Assembly: GCA_028820845.1 (NCBI GenBank)
Contig: JAPPII010000075.1
Location: 1 to 32,916 of the forward strand
Direction: 5' to 3'
Length of the DNA: 32,916 bases
DNA from: Candidatus Poribacteria bacterium
GTDB taxonomy: Bacteria; Poribacteria; WGA-4E; WGA-3G
Position numbers and translations under genes: made by a program
In this document: in pieces, positions 1 through 7,291 of the stretch
Numbering within the stretch: position 1 is the stretch's first letter
Layout: each line of letters starts with the position of its first letter
The notes under the pieces: model-generated
The model's database searches: none
The model's input: only the letters and a program-made list of their open reading frames with translations
Told to the model about the DNA's origin: nothing

Positions 1-1720
1 GGATGTCCGTTGGCACTTGGACGGGTGTTGTGTCGTCGGTTGTATCTGTTGTATCAGTCGTGCCAGTGACATCAAGTGTAGCAGATGCCGATACAGGCGT
101 TCCTAACACATTCGCACTCACAGTGAGTGTCGTATCCGCACTCGGGAGCGTGAAGGTGTGCGATACTTGCCCACTCGTATTCGTTGACAGCACGACAGGC
201 GTGAGGGATCCGACTTGGAAGGTTACCGCGATGCCCGGTGCAAGACTCGTGCCGCGCTGGACAGTCGCCGTAACCGTCTGTGAACTCCCCGCTGCGCCTG
301 AGATTGTTGTTGATGAGAGTGTGAGGGATGGCGTTGTTGATACAGGTGTTGGTGTGGGCGTTGTAGGTGTCGTTGTAGGCGTCCTTGTCGTTGGAAGTGC
401 CTGTCCTCTATACTCAAACACAATCGTCGCGCGCGGTGCAGTACGATCCTCACCCGCAAACCAGACATGAACCTCGTTAGAACTGTTATTCGTTTTGAGA
501 TACACGTTGGAACCTTGATGCACTGACAACGTTGAGCTTGGCCTTGTATACTCCTCTTCAAGTGTTCCCACATACAGGGATCCACTTCCTTTCACAATCT
601 CATAACGAATCCTATGATTTCCAGTAGTAGGGGTAACAGTGAGTTCGGCACTTACGGGTACAACAGCGTCCTGCACCGGTATCCTTTGGTTCCCAGGTCC
701 TATATTATCACTCTCCGCTATATCTGTGCTAGACGGCGTTACACGAAGTGTGAACGTTGTCCTTGCCCGCGGTCTATTGTTACTGGGCACCGCGTCCGGC
801 GGAAAATCAACGAGCGGTGTCGCATCCCAGACTTTTATTCTATGTATTCCTACAGTAGCATCTTCATAAACTAAACTTATAGTACTGGGAAGACCTATAT
901 CTACCCGCTCCTGTAGGGACCGGGTTGATACATCAGTTGTAGTTGAACCAGATTCATCATCTGATCTACCTGGAAGAACGTAAGAAGGTCTTTTCAGCTT
1001 AAGAGTTCCCGCAGGAGTAACCCCGTCAGGATTACCAGTTCGCTCAATCCAAAACTCAATCGCTTCATCGTTGTAATAGAAAGCATTACTTTCAGTTACC
1101 CAATTTCGGGTGGTAGTTGTAATGGCGAGTCCGACAACTGTTGTTGTGTCCACAGCCGATGTCGTGTAATAATCAGTGTCGCCAGCAGTCCAACCTGCAT
1201 CTACAGTCCTACTAACAGCAACATTAGAACGGATTCGCTCCTCGGCCGCATATTGACGATCCGTTAAATCCCCTGACGTCCAAGTTTTACCAGCTGGCAG
1301 GTCAGCATCATCACTGCGTGAAATCCCCCAATTTCGGGTGGTAGTTGTAATGGCGAGTCCGACAACTGTTGTTGTGTCCACAGCCGATGTCGTGTAATAA
1401 TCAGTGTCGCCAGCAGTCCAACCTGCATCTACAGTCCTACTAACAGCAACATTAGAACGGATTCGCTCCTCGGCCGCATATTGACGATCCGCTACTTGGG
1501 CTTTGATATGCCTACTATTTGAATTGAAATCATTTATGTCTTTAGGGTTATTCAGTCCTACCCTAAATGACATCTCAAATGTAGATCCCATTCGTGCCGA
1601 CTGACTTACACTGGACGTTGCCGTTAGTGTAAGTGCCTCTACAACTCCTTGCACCCCAAACGCCAGCACGAGAGCTATCAGCAGACCAAAAATGAATTTC
1701 TGTGTCATTAAATGTTTCAT
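1..1720 (-). CDS. Secreted repeat-containing protein with Thr/Pro linker and Ig-like domain, C-terminus off the window
   Basis: The frame is open from an ATG at 1718-1720 to the window edge, giving 573 residues with no stop, so the C-terminus lies outside. A site GGAGAAGG precedes the ATG by 8 nt. Residues 1-29 form a signal peptide (MTQKFIFGLLIALVLAFGV core, likely cut after VEA). Residues about 77-131 and 153-207 are identical copies of one segment. A beta-rich region follows to about residue 435. A Thr/Pro linker (TPTTTPTTPTPTPV) spans about 440-455. From about 460 comes a Big_1/invasin-type Ig-like domain (SLTLSSTTISG, then VTFQVGS, then GQVSHTFTLP), and the visible part ends in another Thr/Asp-rich stretch. 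This architecture suits an exported surface or matrix protein. The specific function is unknown. The open frame, signal peptide and RBS make it a confident gene. Confidence 0.85.
   Translation of the reverse strand, partial: MKHLMTQKFIFGLLIALVLAFGVQGVVEALTLTATSSVSQSARMGSTFEMSFRVGLNNPKDINDFNSNSRHIKAQVADRQYAAEERIRSNVAVSRTVDAGWTAGDTDYYTTSAVDTTTVVGLAITTTTRNWGISRSDDADLPAGKTWTSGDLTDRQYAAEERIRSNVAVSRTVDAGWTAGDTDYYTTSAVDTTTVVGLAITTTTRNWVTESNAFYYNDEAIEFWIERTGNPDGVTPAGTLKLKRPSYVLPGRSDDESGSTTTDVSTRSLQERVDIGLPSTISLVYEDATVGIHRIKVWDATPLVDFPPDAVPSNNRPRARTTFTLRVTPSSTDIAESDNIGPGNQRIPVQDAVVPVSAELTVTPTTGNHRIRYEIVKGSGSLYVGTLEEEYTRPSSTLSVHQGSNVYLKTNNSSNEVHVWFAGEDRTAPRATIVFEYRGQALPTTRTPTTTPTTPTPTPVSTTPSLTLSSTTISGAAGSSQTVTATVQRGTSLAPGIAVTFQVGSLTPVVLSTNTSGQVSHTFTLPSADTTLTVSANVLGTPVSASATLDVTGTTDTTDTTDDTTPVQVPTDI
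1099..1263. repeat. 165-bp exact direct repeat, copy A (C-terminal copy)
   Basis: Identical base for base to 1327-1491, at an offset of 228 bp (76 codons). Both copies lie in frame inside the secreted protein gene and are separated by 63 bp of unique sequence. Each copy encodes 55 residues starting DRQYAAEERIRSNVAVSR. Confidence 0.95.
1327..1491. repeat. 165-bp exact direct repeat, copy B (N-terminal copy)
   Basis: Partner of 1099-1263. The lack of any synonymous change points to a very recent duplication, active gene conversion, or an assembly artefact. Confidence 0.95.
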
Positions 1721-1744
1721 AAGAAATACCTTCTCCATTTATTT

Positions 1745-1763
1745 GTAGGAGGGGTTCTACCCC
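1745..1763. repeat. GTAGG-headed palindrome in the 5' leader
   Basis: GTAGGAGGGGTTCTACCCC is a small inverted repeat (GGGGT/ACCCC) in the leader of the secreted protein gene. Its head and core match the copy at 16872-16892, so it belongs to a dispersed palindrome family. Confidence 0.6.
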
Positions 1764-1814
1764 TGAATTTTCTGTTGTAATCTCAATGTTTCGATGTGTA
1801 AAAGGGTTGGTGGG

Positions 1815-1835
1815 GAAACACCCAAGCAAAAACAC
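1815..1835. repeat. 21-bp dispersed repeat, copy 1
   Basis: Exactly repeated at 6004-6024 in the same orientation. It contains CACCCAAGCAAAAACAC. Both copies are intergenic; this one is about 95-115 nt upstream of the secreted protein start. Function unknown. Confidence 0.7.
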
Positions 1836-1910
1836 CCAACCTGTAAAGAAAGCAGTTCCATTTTTTTACCGTTGAAAATATGATGTTAGATAATATTCCT
1901 GTCTGAAGCA

Positions 1911-1946
1911 GGATTTTCAGGATTACAGGGATTTTCAGGATTACAG
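1911..1946. repeat. 18-bp tandem repeat x2
   Basis: GGATTTTCAGGATTACAG occurs twice head to tail (1911-1928 and 1929-1946). It forms part of the left arm of the inverted-repeat element. Confidence 0.9.
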
Positions 1947-2016
1947 CACTTTTTGACGGATCCCTGTTTTTGGCTGCAAGCAGATTGGTTTCTGACACGC
2001 TCCTTGTCTCTTTGTA

Positions 2017-2036
2017 GCACAATCTTTAGATTGTGC
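2017..2036. repeat. GTAGC-headed palindrome 1
   Basis: GCACAATCT-TT-AGATTGTGC is a perfect 9-bp stem with a 2-nt centre, preceded by TTTGTA so that the unit reads GTAGCACAATCT on the plus strand. Confidence 0.85.
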
Positions 2037-2045
2037 ATTTCAGCA

Positions 2046-2064
2046 CGCAAACTGGAAGTTTGCG
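2046..2064. repeat. GTAGC-headed palindrome 2 (minus orientation)
   Basis: CGCAAACT-GGA-AGTTTGCG is a perfect 8-bp stem. On the minus strand it is headed GTAGC, the same head as the neighbouring palindromes but with a different stem sequence. Confidence 0.85.
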
Positions 2065-2163
2065 CTACGGCAACTGATACACCCTTCCGCCTGAAAATCC
2101 CAATCAATCTTGAAAATCCTGCTTCAGACGATTTCCGATAATCCGCGTCCATCCGATTATTAT

Positions 2164-2184
2164 GCACAGGCTAACAGCCTATGC
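2164..2184. repeat. GTAGC-headed palindrome 3 (minus orientation)
   Basis: GCACAGGCT-AAC-AGCCTATGC is a 9-bp stem with one mismatch/wobble. On the minus strand it reads TTTGTAGCATAGGCT, the same TTTGTAGC head as palindrome 1. Confidence 0.8.
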
Positions 2185-2199
2185 TACAAAAGAAGATAG

Positions 2200-2235
2200 A
2201 AAAAAATAAAGGCGGTGTAGGGATACACCGCCTTT
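2200..2235 (-). terminator. Intrinsic terminator of the lamin-tail protein gene
   Basis: A perfect 12-bp stem (AAAGGCGGTGTA at 2208-2219 with its complement at 2224-2235) has a 4-nt loop. On the minus strand a T-rich tract follows it. It lies about 60 nt beyond the stop codon of the gene at 2298. Confidence 0.9.
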
Positions 2236-2297
2236 ATCGGTTGGTAGGTTAGTTCAAATAGACTGTATCCCTGAAATAACCTTGTTTGCTCCGCAGC

Positions 2298-5165
2298 TTA
2301 GTCAACATCTTTCAAATCACCCCACGTCGTGGTGACCTTCCCGGCTGCAGAGACATGACCTTTCAGACGCGTCGTCGCAAGCGTCGTGCGGTTGCCAGCT
2401 AACGACACATCCTCGATTTGATAATAGTAAACAACGTTGGGTTTCGCCGTGGTATCCGTCCATTCGTAGACATGCTTTTCAGATGTCGTGCCGTGTCCAG
2501 GAACAATACCTTTGACGTTGACGACCTTGAATTCACCCGTCTTGGTTTCACTCCGCAGGATGTTGAATCCGGCGTTGTTGAGTTCAGACTGTGTAATCCA
2601 ACGGACGACGACGTGTCCCGTTGCGTCATCACGCACGGGACGGAAGCTGGAGAGCGAGACGGGCAGTGGACCACCGAGACGGTAGCCGGGAGTTCCGACA
2701 TCATTACGATGTCCGTAGAAACTGATACCTGCACCCGCGATGTCGGACTGATTCCAAGAGGTAGACATCGTCCCATCACTCGCCATGTCAGCTGTACCAT
2801 CAATCTGACGCGTGCCGTATTGACGGACGAGGGATTGACGCACATCACCACGTGTGGGGAGATCCCATACATGTTTGCGGGCTGCGCCTTCCACCATCAC
2901 GTTACCCGCTTCGTCCATGACCATCATCTCTGATGCACCACCAACATTGATTTTCGCACTGAGCTTGAGGTAGAAACCTGCACTGCTCAGGAGTCTGCTA
3001 TCGCGAGCGACAAGACCCAGTTCACGACGGTGTTCTGCGTAGAGGTTATAGACGCGATTGTTATCTACATCGTTAACACCTGTGCCGGAAACGAGGAGCA
3101 ACGTCTGGTTGGGCTGAATAAAGACATCACTGTCGAACTCAAAACTGGAATCCACGAAGGACTCGACGTCTGTCTGTTCGTTGCGAATTTCCATCATCCA
3201 CCCGTTCAGGTTGATTGTTTCCATCATGGACGAGTTGTAGAGTTCAATCCACTGGATGAGATTCCAGCGTGGACCCGCGTCGTACATGATTTCGCTGATC
3301 GTGACCGTGCCACCGAAGGCGTAATCAGACTTGCCAGCGGCGTTATCCCGATCATCAGCAACGACGTTGATGGAGACATTCGCGTACCCCGGTGTTCCCG
3401 GTGCATAGTTCGTATCAACGTTGCGATCATAGCCCGTGCCCTGGTATCCAAAACGCTGCCAATGATCCTTATGGAGCCTATTGCCACCGCTGTTGGGCCA
3501 GTAGACACCTTTATCGTTCAGACCAATGGTCCGTCCGAAGGATTGACTGGTGCTGGCGAATGTGTTACCGCCACCGAAGTCACCACCATCATCACGATCA
3601 CCAGGAACTTTCCAGTTTGCCAAGGGCCAGACATTCGTCTTGTTATTCAAAGTTGGCGTTTCTACCCCTTTGTTAATGAATCCGTTACCGGCGATATCCT
3701 TGACTTTCTCGTGCGATTTGTTCTTATCAGTCCCTGTTCTGAGGATGATAAGGAACTTCCCACTATTCGGTAGATTCAAATCGGAACTAACTACATACTT
3801 GTGTGAGGCACCCTTTTCAACGTGCTCTCGCGCGGCGACTTTTTCAACATTGACACCGCCTGCAAGGATAGTATCCCCTGGATCGCGGTTGTAGATAACG
3901 AGATATTCGCCCGGTTGGAGTTTGTAACTTGGCAGCTTGGCAAGGACTATCTCTTCATCAACCTTTTTGACAAGACTGAGTTGCCAGTTGTTGAGATTTT
4001 GCGGAACAGCACCCGCGGCACTCGGATCGGTGTTGTTGAAGAGTTCAATCCAGTCGAGGTTTGCTTCGGAGGTATCGTTACGCACCTCGTTGATGATAAC
4101 ACCCGTCGCTGAGAGAGAGGCGGGGTTCGCTGCCGGACGTGGTAGATTGACACCGACACCGCTGGAGGTTTCGTGTGCTCCGGGTGTGGCAATTACAGAA
4201 ACAGTAGCATTAGCTGTTCCATCACCCGGAACTCTTACGTTGTAAAGTGCAGCGGTTGCACCCCAACGACCTGCATCGCTACCGTCTCCAACAAATCGGC
4301 GCTCAGTTTGTGCCTTTTGGGTATCGTTATCGTCGTTAATATTCGTGGCACCGTGTCCATTAACGGCTTTATAGTTTGTCCCGTTCCATCCCTTACGATA
4401 CGCAGAAACGAGGGGGACAGCTGGAACGCCTGCAACTGCAATGGTAGTGGAGGCTGGAATTGCTGTGAGACGCCCCTCTGCGGTACCGGGTAGCATGAAT
4501 AGATTACCATTCTGGGCACGTGTGCTCACACGGTCAACGACTCTGTAGTTCAAAGTAACAGCGTCGTCTGCTACAGAAGGTGTATATGGACCAGGTGCAG
4601 CCTCAGTAGTACCAGATGCGAATTTGAGAGGCTGCTTTTCCATCTGGACACGCCTGTTACTGGTGAACAAGAGATGTACCCGATCATTTGCTGATAAAGG
4701 GGCACCGTTGTTGAAAATTTCTATCCACTGAATCCCGGCACCATCAGCAGCACCTGCATCCGGGTCAGCATTAACTCCCCAAACGATTTCGCTGATAACG
4801 AGGCGAGGCCCCTTCTCGTGCACATATTTACCGTCTGTGAGACTGGTATCGGCCGCTTCTCTCAGCAAGAGTTCAACCGTCCCACCACCCGCGAACAGAG
4901 TCCTTAGATTTGGAAAAGCTGTAGCAGGAGTGGCTAAAACCTGAGCTACTGCAGTATCAAGTGTCCCAGTGCTTGCCTCGGTAGATCCATTCATTTCAAA
5001 AAGAACGAATCCATTCATACCTAGAGGACCTGAAGTGGCATCGCTATCACCATTAACATTCAGGTTATTACTGATCCACATCTGCTGTGCAAATGCTGGA
5101 GCCGCAACGAGCGCTAATGCCAAAACGAAAACTAAGGAAAATGTCAATTTCTTTGACAACATCAC
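2298..5165 (-). CDS. Large secreted protein with three lamin-tail-like modules and a C-terminal Fn3-like domain
   Basis: A protein of 955 residues with a signal peptide ending AAPAFAQQ (about residue 27). Three modules match the lamin-tail (LTD) pattern of SEI/NEV, a spacer, then WIELFNN. They begin near residues 121 (LVISEIVWGV, IQWIEIFNN), 355 (VIINEVRND, LDWIELFNN) and 621 (VTISEIMYD, IQWIELYNS). From about 836 a beta-sandwich-like domain starts (PLPVSLSSFRPV, then VVVRWITQSELNNAGFNILR), a type often found at the C-terminus of exported bacterial proteins. The coding start is either GTG at 5163-5165, 6-7 nt after AGGAGA, or the adjacent ATG at 5160-5162. Its role is probably extracellular or envelope-associated. 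The substrate is unknown. It is a single-gene unit ending at the terminator near 2200. Confidence 0.88.
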   Translation of the reverse strand: MMLSKKLTFSLVFVLALALVAAPAFAQQMWISNNLNVNGDSDATSGPLGMNGFVLFEMNGSTEASTGTLDTAVAQVLATPATAFPNLRTLFAGGGTVELLLREAADTSLTDGKYVHEKGPRLVISEIVWGVNADPDAGAADGAGIQWIEIFNNGAPLSANDRVHLLFTSNRRVQMEKQPLKFASGTTEAAPGPYTPSVADDAVTLNYRVVDRVSTRAQNGNLFMLPGTAEGRLTAIPASTTIAVAGVPAVPLVSAYRKGWNGTNYKAVNGHGATNINDDNDTQKAQTERRFVGDGSDAGRWGATAALYNVRVPGDGTANATVSVIATPGAHETSSGVGVNLPRPAANPASLSATGVIINEVRNDTSEANLDWIELFNNTDPSAAGAVPQNLNNWQLSLVKKVDEEIVLAKLPSYKLQPGEYLVIYNRDPGDTILAGGVNVEKVAAREHVEKGASHKYVVSSDLNLPNSGKFLIILRTGTDKNKSHEKVKDIAGNGFINKGVETPTLNNKTNVWPLANWKVPGDRDDGGDFGGGNTFASTSQSFGRTIGLNDKGVYWPNSGGNRLHKDHWQRFGYQGTGYDRNVDTNYAPGTPGYANVSINVVADDRDNAAGKSDYAFGGTVTISEIMYDAGPRWNLIQWIELYNSSMMETINLNGWMMEIRNEQTDVESFVDSSFEFDSDVFIQPNQTLLLVSGTGVNDVDNNRVYNLYAEHRRELGLVARDSRLLSSAGFYLKLSAKINVGGASEMMVMDEAGNVMVEGAARKHVWDLPTRGDVRQSLVRQYGTRQIDGTADMASDGTMSTSWNQSDIAGAGISFYGHRNDVGTPGYRLGGPLPVSLSSFRPVRDDATGHVVVRWITQSELNNAGFNILRSETKTGEFKVVNVKGIVPGHGTTSEKHVYEWTDTTAKPNVVYYYQIEDVSLAGNRTTLATTRLKGHVSAAGKVTTTWGDLKDVD

Positions 5166-5906
5166 TTATATTCTCCTTAAATACTAAATATAAAGATAAA
5201 CATTTATCGGCGGCGTGGATTTCAGGATCCCCACCCTTCCGATGTCTCTAACACTATATACATAAGAATGTGTATCCAGAGATGTGGATATCTATTCTTT
5301 TTTGAACCTAACCTAATGTGCTGCAGCGTCTGCAGCGGTAACGAGGTGTTTTGCTACGCTGCCTATTTGAATACAGCGTCGTCCATTTTCAAACTCTTGC
5401 CGTAGGTTACATTTATCCCTATGTGAGCCATTCCTTAAAGAGAAGCGTTATTTTCCTATTTCCCTTATTATTTTTTATAGGAGAAACCCCTCGCGTCTCG
5501 GAAATCGACTCGTCCACTGGCAAAACGTGTGTGAAAATTAACTTTGTAACACTCGTTGCTATTAAGTATAAGACATTTAACGTAAAACGTTATTTTCAAC
5601 ACTTTTTATAGGATAAGTAAAAATGAAAATATTTCGGTAGGAAGGCTGGAAGGGGCGCGTTACATACTATATAGTGGCACTCATTATCACTTTTTGGATA
5701 ATTTTTGACGCGCGAAACTCCCCACGTTCAGATTTTTTCAGAAAAAAATAACAAAAACCACAATTTTTTAAAAAAAAACACGTAATTTCATGTTTTTTTT
5801 ACTTTTTTTCATTTTTTTTGTATTTTAACTTGACAAAGTACGTTAAACGTAACCTTCAGAGGAAAACGTAACCTTCGCCGCAAAAGGTGTAAATATTTCG
5901 TTGAAG

Positions 5907-5942
5907 CATTTCTACAGAGATGTCACCCCTACGGGGTTGAAG
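5907..5942. repeat. Probable dispersed repeat with ACCCC-TAC-GGGGT hairpin
   Basis: The segment runs from CATTTCTACAGAGATG into a perfect 5-bp palindrome (5925-5937). A related stretch (CATTTCTGCGGAGGGG) lies about 70 bp downstream. Its resemblance to repeat motifs of environmental genomes is from memory and not checked. Confidence 0.45.
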
Positions 5943-6003
5943 AACAGAGCCATTCAATTGTCGGTTTTTTTAGACATTTCTGCGGAGGGGTCGCGAGCCT
6001 AAA

Positions 6004-6024
6004 GAAACACCCAAGCAAAAACAC
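6004..6024. repeat. 21-bp dispersed repeat, copy 2
   Basis: Exact copy of 1815-1835 in the same orientation, about 175 nt upstream of the dehydrogenase gene. Confidence 0.7.
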
Positions 6025-6137
6025 TCGCTCGGACAACGCAAAGTGCTTCGGCAGAAAATCAAAATTATTGGAGAATTGAATGCCTCTAGGTTGAAGAAAG
6101 AACAAAAACTTTACACACCCTCAAAATTAGATTTTGC

Positions 6138-6166
6138 TTGATAGATACTTGCTCCTCTGCTAAAAT
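6138..6166 (+). promoter_or_regulatory. Sigma-70-type promoter for the Ldh-type gene
   Basis: TTGATA (6138-6143), a 17-nt spacer, then TAAAAT (6161-6166), about 30 nt before the start codon. Both hexamers match consensus at five of six positions. Confidence 0.65.
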
Positions 6167-6197
6167 AGGCGGATAATTCACGATTGGAGAAGATGTT

Positions 6198-7226
6198 ATG
6201 CAGGAAATTGTGGTAAATTCAGCGAAGTTACGGGATTTCGCTCGAACGCTCTGTGAAAAGGCAGGACTCCGTTCGGAAGATGCGGCAACAATCGCGAGAC
6301 ATCAGGTGCTCACCGACTTACGCGGTGTCCATTCACACGGGACACGTGCCTTGCCGGGCTACCTCAACCTCGTTCTTGAGGGTAAGATGAATGCGAAACC
6401 CGAACTTCGTATTGCAACGGATGGACCGAGTTTCGCCGTTGTTGATGGCGATAACGGGATTGGACATCTTGCAAGCACATTGGCAATGGAAACAGCGATA
6501 GCAAAAGCCGAGACAACTGGTATTGCGGCGGCAGGTGTCCGCAACGCTGGGCATTTCGGTGCGGCGGCGTGCTATTCAATCATGGCGGCATCAAAACAGA
6601 TGATCGGATTTTCGACGACGAACACTGGCGGTGCCTCTATTATAGCACCGGGCGGCGCGGAGGCGGTAGTCGCAAACAACGCCATGAGTTACGCCTTGCC
6701 TGTTGGTGATGGACATCCCATCGTACTGGATATGGCATGTGGCGTTTCTGCTTGGGGGAAAATCGGCACACTCCGAATGTATGGTAAACCGATTCCTGAA
6801 GGATGGCTTATAGATGAGACAGGTCAACCGACGAGCGATCCAGATAAGGGACGTTTCCTCGCACCCGCAGCGGGACCTCGTGGTTACGGATTAGCACTTA
6901 TTATGGGCATCCTCGCGGGTCCTCTATGTGGCGGTTTGATGGCGTGTAATAAATCCGGCGATCCATCTGAACACTTCTTTTTCGCGCTGAATGTTGCGAG
7001 CTTCACGGATTACGAAGGGTATACCGAGGAAATCCAGCGCGGTATCGGTAAGATTCACACTTCAAAAACAGCAGAAGGCGTGGCGCAAGCCTATCTTCCC
7101 GGTGAAATCGAGTGGAATAACTACGATAACTATCTTGAGAACGGCATTCCGATCCATGTAGACCATTTACGTGGTCTCGCAGACCTCGCAGAGAAGTTAG
7201 ATGTCCCAATTTGTTGGGAATGGTAA
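6198..7226 (+). CDS. Ldh family oxidoreductase (malate/L-lactate/ureidoglycolate dehydrogenase type)
   Basis: A 342-residue protein, a normal length for the Ldh2/malate-lactate dehydrogenase family, which uses NAD(P)H to oxidise or reduce 2-hydroxy acids and related compounds in the cytoplasm. Family marks are RGVHSHGTRALPGYL (about 42-56), GVRNAGHFGAAACYS (about 113-127) and STTNTGG followed by IAPGG (about 139-150). The ATG follows GGAGA with normal spacing and a promoter lies just upstream. The transporter gene follows 65 bp later on the same strand, so the two may be co-transcribed and handle the same small molecule. Substrate specificity cannot be read from the sequence. Confidence 0.9.
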   Translation: MQEIVVNSAKLRDFARTLCEKAGLRSEDAATIARHQVLTDLRGVHSHGTRALPGYLNLVLEGKMNAKPELRIATDGPSFAVVDGDNGIGHLASTLAMETAIAKAETTGIAAAGVRNAGHFGAAACYSIMAASKQMIGFSTTNTGGASIIAPGGAEAVVANNAMSYALPVGDGHPIVLDMACGVSAWGKIGTLRMYGKPIPEGWLIDETGQPTSDPDKGRFLAPAAGPRGYGLALIMGILAGPLCGGLMACNKSGDPSEHFFFALNVASFTDYEGYTEEIQRGIGKIHTSKTAEGVAQAYLPGEIEWNNYDNYLENGIPIHVDHLRGLADLAEKLDVPICWEW

Positions 7227-7291
7227 GAAATAGACAATAACATCTCAATGTCTCAATCCACAATCAAAACCTAAAGAGAGAAGGTAATAAT

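Larger units (their letters stand above)
1901..2129. mobile_element. MITE-like element with 24-bp terminal inverted repeats
   Basis: The left end 1901-1924 and the right end 2106-2129 are inverted copies of each other with one mismatch (both begin GTCTGAAGCAGGATTTTCA read inward). With one gap the similarity extends to about 39 bp. The 229-bp interior has no convincing ORF and contains two perfect palindromes. It may be a non-autonomous element or a composite of dispersed repeats. No clear target-site duplication was identified. Confidence 0.55.
5166..6197. other. Gene-free AT-rich spacer, about 1 kb
   Basis: No convincing gene was seen. The only sizeable frame (5351-5611) has a TTG start, no RBS and no recognisable protein. 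The spacer contains long A/T homopolymer runs around 5740-5825, two copies of AACGTAACCTTC near 5854 and 5869, a dispersed repeat with an ACCCC-TAC-GGGGT hairpin (5907-5942), the second copy of the 21-bp repeat (6004-6024), and the promoter of the gene at 6198. It separates divergently transcribed units, so it should also carry the promoter of the minus-strand gene at 5165. I could not assign that promoter confidently. Confidence 0.6.

Noticed and set aside
3-470. Plus-strand open frame rich in Val/Ser/Thr
   Set aside because: It is the complement of the minus-strand secreted protein gene, which has a signal peptide, RBS and recognisable domains.
1745-2184. CRISPR array
   Set aside because: The repeats here are palindromes of differing stem sequence and uneven spacing, not identical repeats with regular spacers.
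5351-5611. 86-codon plus-strand frame in the AT-rich spacer
   Set aside because: TTG start, no RBS, no recognisable protein features, low-complexity surroundings.
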